This document shows, one piece after another, positions 15,454 to 21,895 of a stretch of 34,621 nt of DNA. Position numbers and translations under genes: made by a program. The notes under the pieces are model-generated. The model was not told the DNA's origin. It ran no database searches and saw nothing but the letters and a program-made list of their open reading frames with translations. The DNA is from DASSUC01 sp035649895 (lineage in GTDB: Bacteria; Actinomycetota; Actinomycetes; Mycobacteriales; Micromonosporaceae). The stretch is from NCBI GenBank assembly GCA_035649895.1, contig DASRIS010000129.1, positions 1 to 34,621 of the forward strand, in the 5' to 3' direction. Numbering within the stretch: the first letter of the stretch is position 1; every line of letters begins with the position of its first letter.

Positions 15454-17622
15454 TCAGCCAGTGACGGCGAGAGCCAGCGGGAGCACCCCGGGTACGCCGG
15501 CCCGGCGCAGCTCCCGCGCGACCAGAGCGAGCGTCCAGCCGCTGTCGACGTAGTCGTCGACGAGCAGCACCGGTCCGGTGGCCGGCGGCAGGGGCGGGAG
15601 CTGGAACGCCCCGTACAGCGCGCGGACCCGCTGGGCGCTGTTGGCGCGGCCGGCCGGCGCCGTCGAACCTGCCAGCGGCGCCGCGCTGGGCTGCGTACCG
15701 CCGAGCTGGGCGGCGCCAGGCTGCACAGCCCCGACCGGCTCGACGGTGCCCCACAGCGGCAGCCGGCCGACAGCCGCGACCCGGCTGGCCAGACTGGCGC
15801 CGAGCTGCGGGCGTCGGCGTGACCCGACCCGCACCACCGCCACCGGGCGGGCCGGCCACGGGTCGTCCCCGCGGGCCCAGTCGGCGAGCACCTGCACCAC
15901 CGCCGCGAACACGTCGTCGGGCACCGGGCCATCCGGCGCCTCCTCACCGACCAGCTCCCGCAGCCGGGCGCCCCACCCCAGGTCGGACAGGCGCCCGACG
16001 GCCCGCCCGGGCTCGGCCAGCTCACCGGCTGGAATACGACCGGACAGCGGTACGCCCACCGCCGCCAGCCCGGTCGGCCACTGCCGGCGGGGGGCGAGGC
16101 CCGCCCCGGGCCGGGTGAGGAACGCCTGCGCCGCGGCGAACGCAGCCGGTGAGACCTCCGTGGGCCACCCTCGCCCGGTGCAGCGGTCGCACCGCCCGCA
16201 CGGGGCCGCCGCGGGGTCGTCCAGGCACCGGCGCAGGAGCTCCATCCGGCAGCCGGCGGTGCCGGCGTACTCCCGCATCGCCTGCTGCTCGGCTGCGCGT
16301 GCCTGGGCGATGCGCCGGTGCCGCGCGGCGTCGTAGTGCCACGGCTCGCCGGTGGCGGTCCAGCCGCCGCGCACCCGCCGTACCGCGCCGTCCACGTCCA
16401 GCACCTTGAGCATCATCTCGAGCCGACCGCGGCGCAGGTCCACCAGCGGCTCCAGGGCAGGGATGGACAGTGCCCGGCCGGCCGCCTCGAGCGCGGCGAG
16501 CACCCGGCGTACCTGGTCCTCGGCCGGGAAGGCGAGCGAGGCGAAGTACCGCCAGATCGCGGCGTCCTCCGCACCGGGCAGCAGGACCACCTCGGCCGAG
16601 GTGACCGCCCGCCCAGCCCGCCCGACCTGCTGGTAGTACGCGATCGGCGAGGGCGGTGCCCCGAGATGCACCACGAACCCCAGGTCCGGCTTGTCAAAGC
16701 CCATCCCGAGCGCGGAGGTGGCCACCAGTGCCTTGAGCTTGTTGTCGAGCAGGTCTCGCTCTGCGGCGCGGCGGTCCGCGTCCTCCGCCTGGCCGGTGTA
16801 CGCCGCCGCGGGGTAGCCCCGGCCGCGCAGGAACTCGGCCGTCTCACCGGCACCGGCCACGGTGAGCGTGTAGATGATCCCGGACCCGGGCAGGGCGTCC
16901 AGGTGGTCGGCGAGCCAGCCCAGCCGGTGCGCCGGCGTGGGCAGGTCCACCATGGCCAGGCGCAGCGACTCCCGGTCCAGCGGGCCGCGTAGCACCAGGG
17001 CCTCCCGGCCGGTGCCGAGCTGCTCGGCGACGTCGTCGGTGACCCGGGAGTTGGCGGTGGCCGTGGTGGCGAGCACCGGCGTGCCGGGCGGCAGGCCGGC
17101 GAGCAGCGTACGCAGCCGCCGGTAGTCGGGGCGGAAGTCGTGGCCCCAGTCGGAGACGCAGTGCGCCTCGTCGACGACGAGCAGGCCGGTCGTTGCGGCC
17201 AGCCGGGGCAGGACGGCGTCGCGGAAGTCCGGGTTGTTGAGCCGTTCGGGGCTGACCAGCAGGACGTCGACCGCTCCGGCGGTGATCTCCGCGGTGACGG
17301 CGTCCCACTCCTCGATGTTCGCCGAGTTGATGGTCCGGGCGTTGATGCCGGCCCGGCCCGCCGCCTCGATCTGGTTGCGCATCAACGCGAGCAGCGGCGA
17401 CACGATCACCGACGGTCCCGCGCCACGCTCGCGCAGCAGCGCGGTCGCGACAAAGTAGACCGCTGACTTGCCCCACCCGGTGCGCTGGACGCAGAGCACC
17501 CGGCGGCAGTCGACCACCAGCGCCTCGATGGCCCGCCACTGGTCGTCGCGCAGCCGCGCGCCGTCCCCGGCCAGCCGGCGCAGCACCGCCTCCGCCCGGG
17601 CCCGGGTGTCCGGGCCGCTCAC
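15454..17622 (-). CDS. RecQ-like helicase fused to a ComF-like PRTase domain
   Basis: This 722-residue protein joins a RecQ-type 3'-5' DNA helicase to a C-terminal phosphoribosyltransferase-fold domain. Helicase motifs seen are TGWGKS (Lys52), SPLLALMRNQ, DEAH at residues 151-154, ATTATA, ALGMGFDKPD and QQVGRAGR. A four-cysteine zinc knuckle (C...C..PCGRCDRC, residues ~458-483) follows, as in RecQ. No HRDC domain is visible. From ~residue 590 the pattern VAVVRVGSRRRPQL, AQRVRALYGAF, and the PRPP-loop-like LLVDDYVDSGWT is that of ComF-type PRTases. The GTG at 17622 begins just before the conserved part; the frame is open further upstream through repeats. The stop lies 8 bases before the csoR operator. 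A role in DNA repair or recombination is likely; what the PRTase part does is unknown. Confidence 0.88.
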   Translation of the reverse strand: MSGPDTRARAEAVLRRLAGDGARLRDDQWRAIEALVVDCRRVLCVQRTGWGKSAVYFVATALLRERGAGPSVIVSPLLALMRNQIEAAGRAGINARTINSANIEEWDAVTAEITAGAVDVLLVSPERLNNPDFRDAVLPRLAATTGLLVVDEAHCVSDWGHDFRPDYRRLRTLLAGLPPGTPVLATTATANSRVTDDVAEQLGTGREALVLRGPLDRESLRLAMVDLPTPAHRLGWLADHLDALPGSGIIYTLTVAGAGETAEFLRGRGYPAAAYTGQAEDADRRAAERDLLDNKLKALVATSALGMGFDKPDLGFVVHLGAPPSPIAYYQQVGRAGRAVTSAEVVLLPGAEDAAIWRYFASLAFPAEDQVRRVLAALEAAGRALSIPALEPLVDLRRGRLEMMLKVLDVDGAVRRVRGGWTATGEPWHYDAARHRRIAQARAAEQQAMREYAGTAGCRMELLRRCLDDPAAAPCGRCDRCTGRGWPTEVSPAAFAAAQAFLTRPGAGLAPRRQWPTGLAAVGVPLSGRIPAGELAEPGRAVGRLSDLGWGARLRELVGEEAPDGPVPDDVFAAVVQVLADWARGDDPWPARPVAVVRVGSRRRPQLGASLASRVAAVGRLPLWGTVEPVGAVQPGAAQLGGTQPSAAPLAGSTAPAGRANSAQRVRALYGAFQLPPLPPATGPVLLVDDYVDSGWTLALVARELRRAGVPGVLPLALAVTG

Positions 17623-17706
17623 GGGCCACTCGTTTGGGCTCGCTCGGCAAGCCGGGTCTCCGGCACAGCGCCATGCTAGCCAGCCGTGGCCATTGCGGCG
17701 CTGGCC

Positions 17707-17794
17707 GCGGTGGTCTGCCGATGCTGCGCGACGGTGGCTGCGGTGGTCTGCCGGTGCTGCGCGACGGTGGCTGCGGTGCTGCGCGGCGGTGGCC
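17707..17794. repeat. 33-bp tandem repeat, two and a half copies
   Basis: A 33-bp unit starting GCGGTGGTCTGCCG lies at 17707-17739 and, with one mismatch, at 17740-17772; a shortened third copy continues to about 17794. It is within the gene-free stretch 17623-18050 upstream of the RecQ-like gene. The unit length is a multiple of three and the minus-strand frame of the helicase stays open through it, but I see no reason to call it coding. Confidence 0.7.
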
Positions 17795-17836
17795 CCGGTC
17801 GGGCGGTTCGGCCGCGGGAGGTGTGCTGCGGGGTCG

Positions 17837-17940
17837 TTATGCTCTGCGCCATCTGCGCTAGCAGAGCCGGTCAGTGCGGGCGGGCCAGGGAGGTCACCCT
17901 CCCGGCCCGGCTCTGCTAGCGACGATGGTGCAGAGCATAA
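17837..17940. mobile_element. 104-bp near-palindromic MITE-like element
   Basis: Bases 17837-17870 and 17907-17940 are 34-bp inverted repeats with three mismatches; both outer ends read TTATGCTCTGC. The inner 36 bases fold further (CGGGCC-A-GGGAGG against CCTCCCGGCCCG), so nearly the whole element is one hairpin. GGGTCG is found on both sides, at 17831-17836 and 17941-17946, like a 6-bp target-site duplication. It encodes no protein. It lies 110 bases before the potassium-transporter start and could also act as a terminator for either strand. Confidence 0.6.
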
Positions 17941-18050
17941 GGGTCGGAGTACCCCCATCCCGGCCGTTCCGGCGGGCCTTGAGCACCGCGGGCGGGCTCC
18001 CGTGGTGAGGGTGCCCGGCAAGGGCCGCGATCATCCGGCAGGAGGGGCGG

Positions 18051-19382
18051 ATGCGCCGTACGCTGCAGCACCCGGCCCGGGCCGTGCCGATCGCGTTCCT
18101 CATCGCCATCTCGGCCGGCACCGTGCTGCTGATGCTGCCCGTCTCCCGGCAGGGCCCGGGCGGGGCACCGCTGCTGACCGCGCTGTTCACCACCACGTCC
18201 GCGGTCTGCGTCACCGGCCTGAGCATCGTGGACACCCCGACCTACTGGTCCTCCTTCGGGCAGGCGGTGATCCTCGGCGAGATCCAGGTGGGCGGCCTCG
18301 GCATCGTGACCCTCGCCACCATGCTCGGCCTGCTGGTCTCGCGCCGGCTGGGGCTGTCCCGACGGCTGATGGCGCAGGCGGAGAACCGCTCGGTCACCCT
18401 GGGCAGCGTCCGCGGCATCCTCGGGCGGGTCGCGCTCACCCTGCTGGTCTGCGAGACGGTCGTCGCGGTGGCGCTCACCGCGCGGTTCTGGCTGGGCTAC
18501 CGGTACCCGTTCGGCAAGGCGGTCTGGCACGGCGTCTTCCACGCCGTCTCGGCCTTCAACGACGCCGGCTTCGCGCTCTACTCCGACAACATGGTCCGGT
18601 TCGTCGGCGACTGGTGGGTCTGCCTACCGCTCATCGCCGCCGTCGTGGTGGCGAGCCTGGGCTTCCCGGTCCTCTTCGAGCTGCTGCGCGAGCTGCGCCG
18701 GCCAGCGACCTGGACGGTGCACACCCGGCTGACCGTCATGGGCACCGTGGTCCTGCTCGCCGTGGGGTTCGTCGCGGTCCTGGCCTTCGAGTGGACGAAT
18801 GCGGGCACGCTGGGCCCGCTGGGCGTCGCGGACAAGACCCTGGCCGCGCTGTTCCAGAGCGCGATGCCCCGCACGGCCGGGTTCAACAGCGTGGACTATG
18901 CGCAGATGCAGACCGAGACGGTGGCCGTCACCGATGTGCTGATGTTCATCGGCGGCGGCAGCGCCGGCACGGCCGGCGGCATCAAGGTCACCACGTTCTT
19001 CCTGCTCGCGTACGTCATCTGGTCGGAGGTGCGGGCCGAGAGCGACGTGGTGGTCGGGCGGCGCCGGATCGCCGAGAGCGCCCAGCGGCAGGCGGTCAGC
19101 GTCGCGCTGCTCGGCGTGGCGGTGGTGGCCGTCGGCACCCTGCTCCTGCTCCTGCTCACCGACCTGCCACTGGACCGGGCGCTGTTCGAGACGACCTCCG
19201 CCTTTGCCACCGTGGGCCTGAGCACCGGCGTCACGGCCACCCTCCCGCCAGCCGCCCAGGTCGTACTCGTCATGCTGATGTTCGTGGGAAGGGTCGGTAC
19301 GGTCGCCGTCGCGTCCGCGATGGCCCTGGCCGAGCGGCCCCGGCGCTACCGCTACCCGGAGGAGCAACCGATCGTTGGCTAG
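18051..19382 (+). CDS. ktrB: K+ uptake channel subunit, TrkH/KtrB family
   Basis: This 443-residue integral membrane protein is the ion-conducting subunit of a Ktr/Trk potassium uptake system. It has the four pseudo-repeated M1-P-M2 units of the family. The selectivity-filter loops are visible as TTTSAVCVTGLS (Gly56), SAFNDAGFAL, PRTAGFNSVD and TSAFATVGLSTG, each with the key glycine. The FIGGGSAGTAGGIKVTT segment is the gating loop of repeat 3. Its length and lack of extra N-terminal helices are closer to KtrB than to enterobacterial TrkH. The ATG at 18051 follows a good GGAGGGG site. It overlaps the next gene, its regulatory RCK subunit, by eight bases. Confidence 0.95.
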   Translation: MRRTLQHPARAVPIAFLIAISAGTVLLMLPVSRQGPGGAPLLTALFTTTSAVCVTGLSIVDTPTYWSSFGQAVILGEIQVGGLGIVTLATMLGLLVSRRLGLSRRLMAQAENRSVTLGSVRGILGRVALTLLVCETVVAVALTARFWLGYRYPFGKAVWHGVFHAVSAFNDAGFALYSDNMVRFVGDWWVCLPLIAAVVVASLGFPVLFELLRELRRPATWTVHTRLTVMGTVVLLAVGFVAVLAFEWTNAGTLGPLGVADKTLAALFQSAMPRTAGFNSVDYAQMQTETVAVTDVLMFIGGGSAGTAGGIKVTTFFLLAYVIWSEVRAESDVVVGRRRIAESAQRQAVSVALLGVAVVAVGTLLLLLLTDLPLDRALFETTSAFATVGLSTGVTATLPPAAQVVLVMLMFVGRVGTVAVASAMALAERPRRYRYPEEQPIVG

Positions 19383-20052
19383 CAACGGCAGGCCGGCGCG
19401 GCCGGCAGACGACGTAGTGGTGATCGGGCTGGGCCGCTTCGGCGGCCAGGTGGCCGCGTCGCTGGTGCGGCTCGGGCACGACGTCCTCGGCATCGACGAG
19501 GACCCCAAGCTGGTGCAGCAGCTCGCGGACACGCTCACCCACGTGGTGCAGGCGGACGCGACCGACGAGCAGGTGCTGCGCCAGCTGGGCGTGCCCGAGT
19601 TCCGCCGGGCGGTGGTGGGCATCGGCACCGACGTGGAGGCCAGCGTGTTGACCGTGCTCGCCCTGCACGAGGTGGGCCTGCGGGAGATCTGGGCCAAGGC
19701 GACCAGCGCCAAGCACGGGCGGATCCTGCGCTCCGTGGGCGCCAACCATGTGATCTTCCCGGAGTCGGTGATGGGCGAGCGGGTGGCCCATCTGATCACC
19801 AGCCGGATGCTCGACTTTATCGAGTTCGACGACGGCTTCGCGATCGCAAAGACCAGGGCGCCCGGGGAGGGGGTGGGCCGCACTCTCGGCGAGTCGGCCC
19901 TGCGGTCCAAGTACGGCGTGACAGTCGTAGGCGTCAAGCGCACCGGGGAGGACTTCGTCTACGCCCAGCCGTCGACCACGCTGCAGGCTGATGACGTGCT
20001 GATCGTGGCCGGGCGTACCGAGCTCGTCGAGCGGTTCGCCGCGGTCACCTGA
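19375..20052 (+). CDS. ktrA: RCK-domain regulator of K+ uptake, KtrA/TrkA family
   Basis: This 225-residue cytoplasmic protein has one RCK_N and one RCK_C domain, the size of KtrA rather than the double-length TrkA. The Rossmann nucleotide site is VVVIGLGRFGGQVA with an acidic end of strand 2 (LGIDEDP). The RCK_C part runs from ~residue 140 to the end (DDVLIVAGRTELV). It should form an octameric ring that gates the KtrB channel in response to ATP/ADP or NAD(H). The TTG start at 19375 overlaps the ktrB stop by eight bases and has GGAGGAG about ten bases upstream; a GTG about 14 codons later is a less likely alternative because it would cut into the first strand. Confidence 0.92.
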   Translation: MASNGRPARPADDVVVIGLGRFGGQVAASLVRLGHDVLGIDEDPKLVQQLADTLTHVVQADATDEQVLRQLGVPEFRRAVVGIGTDVEASVLTVLALHEVGLREIWAKATSAKHGRILRSVGANHVIFPESVMGERVAHLITSRMLDFIEFDDGFAIAKTRAPGEGVGRTLGESALRSKYGVTVVGVKRTGEDFVYAQPSTTLQADDVLIVAGRTELVERFAAVT

Positions 20053-20136
20053 GCAGCGGGCCGGCCTGACCGTAGGTATCTACCCAGACCGATCGGCTGA
20101 CGCGGCCCCGGCCTACGGGCCGTACCTTCTTGCGCC

Positions 20137-20469
20137 ATGACGGCTCTTCGCCATGCCAGGGCCGCGCTGGCGATGCTGATGGAGACAGTGGGCGGGCCGG
20201 GCCTGGCCGCCGCCCGGGCCCGACCGGGGCTGCTGGCCGCCGTTGACCAGCACGCCGCCGAGGTCCGCGACAGCCTGCTGGGCGACCTGCGCCCGCTCAC
20301 CCCGGTCACCCTCGCCGGTTACGCCGCCGGCGTGCGCGACCTCGCACAGGAACGCGGCTGGACCGCGCCCGGCACCGGCTGGCACGCGCCCGACTGGGTG
20401 CTGACCCGCCTGCTCGCCGTGTGCTGGCTGCACCTGCATACCGAGCCCGGGCCGGCCCCCGCTGCCTGA
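20137..20469 (+). CDS. Small hypothetical protein (possibly DUF6401)
   Basis: This 110-residue helical, mostly soluble protein has the motifs VDQHAAEVRDSLLGD and GWHAPDWVLTRLLAVCWL. It reminds me of the Micromonosporaceae DUF6401 family, but I cannot confirm that. The ATG at 20137 has no ribosome site; TACCTT at 20123-20128, a fit to TANNNT, ends eight bases before it, so it may be a leaderless mRNA. It stands alone between the Ktr genes and a convergent membrane-protein gene. Its stop codon lies inside the first copy of a 37-bp tandem repeat. Function unknown. Confidence 0.6.
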   Translation: MTALRHARAALAMLMETVGGPGLAAARARPGLLAAVDQHAAEVRDSLLGDLRPLTPVTLAGYAAGVRDLAQERGWTAPGTGWHAPDWVLTRLLAVCWLHLHTEPGPAPAA

Positions 20470-20537
20470 CCACCTGGGAGCCGCCTGACCGCCGGGGGCG
20501 GCCTGACCACCTGGGAGCGCCTGACCGCCGGGGGCCG
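20465..20537. repeat. 37-bp tandem repeat, two copies
   Basis: A unit starting CCTGACCACCTGGGAG begins at 20465 and again at 20502, followed in both cases by the same CGCCTGACCGCCGGGGGC with small length changes. Shortened CCGCCTGACCGCC pieces continue to ~20560. The rest of the gap to 20648 shows no gene. Confidence 0.7.
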
Positions 20538-20648
20538 CCTGGCCGCCTGACCGCCGCCTGGGACACGACAGCGTCACCCGGCGACGCACCGGCCACGCGG
20601 GACACAGCAGCGGCGCTGCGGCTGCGGCAGCCACGCGAGCAGATGGCT

Positions 20649-20679
20649 GAGCCCCGGCAGCCATTGACCGCCGGGGCTC
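20649..20679. terminator. Two-way terminator hairpin
   Basis: GAGCCCCGGC at 20649-20658 pairs perfectly with GCCGGGGCTC at 20670-20679 across 11 bases, followed by a T-rich stretch on the plus strand. It separates two convergent genes ending at 20469 and 20728. Confidence 0.8.
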
Positions 20680-20727
20680 CTCCGTACTGTGCTGTCTTCC
20701 GGATCTTTCCTGTCCTTCAGGGCCGGC

Positions 20728-21798
20728 TTACCGCTCTCGCGGCGATGTCGGCCAGTCTCCCTGCTGCGGTTGTGGCGGCTGCGGCTGCGGCACCACCTGG
20801 GTCGCCTCCGAGCCCGTCGCGGTCTGGCTGGCGTATGTGGTCGGGTCCGACTGCCCAGGCACCGGGATCTGCCGGGTGCGGTCGGCGTCATCCGGGTAGT
20901 CCGCGGGTACCTGCTGCGGGTACTCCGGCCGACCCGTCGGCATCGCCGCCGGCTGGGCGCCGGCGGGGTACGCCGATCCAGGCCCGCCCGCGGGGTACGC
21001 CTGCCCGGGCGCGCCGGCACCGGCCATCACCGGAGCCTGCTGGACCTGGGCCTGCTGCGCCGCCCGCTCGCTGTCGCGGCGGCCGGCCGCGTACGCGCGG
21101 GCCTGTTCCCGGATCGCCTCGGACTCGACCTCCAGCCGGCCCAGCCAGCGGTCCCACCGCTGCTGCATCGGCCGGACAAGGCCGCCGCCGACGCCCACGA
21201 TGAGGATCCCGGCGATCGAGGCGAGCACCGCGATGAGGACCGGCGTGGTCACCGTGGTGGCGATGCCGACCTGGTTGAGCGCGGCGATCGCGCCGAGCCC
21301 GATGATGAACCAGGCCGCCAGGTTCGCCAGCAGGCGCCCGTAGGACAGCCCGCCGAGCGCGCCGGTCACCAGGTCGCGAACGGCACTGGCGATGGCGGCG
21401 GCCACGACGATGATGATGATCGCCACGGCGGCCTTCGGCAGCCAGGCCACCACGCCCTCGACCAGGTCGCTGATCGGGTTCGGCCCCCACACCCCGAACG
21501 CGAGCTGCAGGGTGAACAGCAGGACCGCGTAGTAGACCAGCTTGGCCAGGATGTCGCTGGCGTCGTACCTGGTACGTTGCAGCGCCCGGCCGATGCCGCC
21601 ACGCTCCACGGCCCGGTCGAAGCCGACCCGCTCGAGCACCTGGTTCACCACGTTGCGCAGGCCAGTGGCGACCAGCCACCCGATGAGCAGGATGGCCAGG
21701 AAAGCGAGCAGCTTCGGTGCGACGAGCAGCACCGTACGCCACATATCGGTCAGCGGGCCATCGATGTCGACCCGTACCGCGGCCAAGGAATCGGTCAT
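20728..21798 (-). CDS. MscS-like multi-helix membrane protein
   Basis: This 356-residue protein has five predicted membrane helices in its first ~215 residues, including the conserved LLIGWLVATGLRNVVNQVLERVGFD segment of the 'TM helix repeat' group related to mechanosensitive channels, and a second copy around KAAVAIIIIVVAAAIASAVRDLV. The soluble MscS beta domain is missing. After a charged helix (SEAIREQARAYAAGRRDSE) the last ~110 residues are a disordered Gln/Pro/Ala/Gly tail with YPAG repeats. The ATG at 21798 has GGAGGAGG four bases upstream. It could be an osmotic or mechanical channel, or a scaffold; transport activity is not shown by the sequence. A stem-loop lies in its leader. Confidence 0.8.
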   Translation of the reverse strand: MTDSLAAVRVDIDGPLTDMWRTVLLVAPKLLAFLAILLIGWLVATGLRNVVNQVLERVGFDRAVERGGIGRALQRTRYDASDILAKLVYYAVLLFTLQLAFGVWGPNPISDLVEGVVAWLPKAAVAIIIIVVAAAIASAVRDLVTGALGGLSYGRLLANLAAWFIIGLGAIAALNQVGIATTVTTPVLIAVLASIAGILIVGVGGGLVRPMQQRWDRWLGRLEVESEAIREQARAYAAGRRDSERAAQQAQVQQAPVMAGAGAPGQAYPAGGPGSAYPAGAQPAAMPTGRPEYPQQVPADYPDDADRTRQIPVPGQSDPTTYASQTATGSEATQVVPQPQPPQPQQGDWPTSPRER

Positions 21799-21814
21799 GG
21801 CACCTCCTCCAGCG

Positions 21815-21839
21815 GCGATGCGAACGGGTTACGCATCGC
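21815..21839 (-). promoter_or_regulatory. Stem-loop in the leader of the MscS-like gene
   Basis: GCGATGCG at 21815-21822 pairs perfectly with CGCATCGC at 21832-21839 across 9 bases, ending five bases before the GGAGGAGG ribosome site at 21803-21810 (minus strand). A 10-bp GC palindrome CCCCCGGGGG lies a little further upstream. It may be a kinase-gene terminator or an mRNA control element. Confidence 0.45.
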
Positions 21840-21895
21840 ACAGTCTGGCTATGCCGTACCCCCGGGGGCTTGACTCGAATCCCGGTCGTCGATGC

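Noticed and set aside
17623..18021. N-terminal extension of the RecQ-like protein through the repeats up to 18021.
   Set aside because: The extra residues are low-complexity, run through the MITE-like palindrome and tandem repeats, and the conserved helicase part begins right after the GTG at 17622.
17941..18050. Possible c-di-AMP (ydaO) riboswitch before the potassium transporter genes.
   Set aside because: The gap is only ~110 bases and lacks the conserved ydaO elements I know; nothing supports it beyond the gene type.
20465..20560. Tandem repeats considered as a CRISPR array.
   Set aside because: The copies are adjacent without unique spacers, differ in length, and no cas genes are near.
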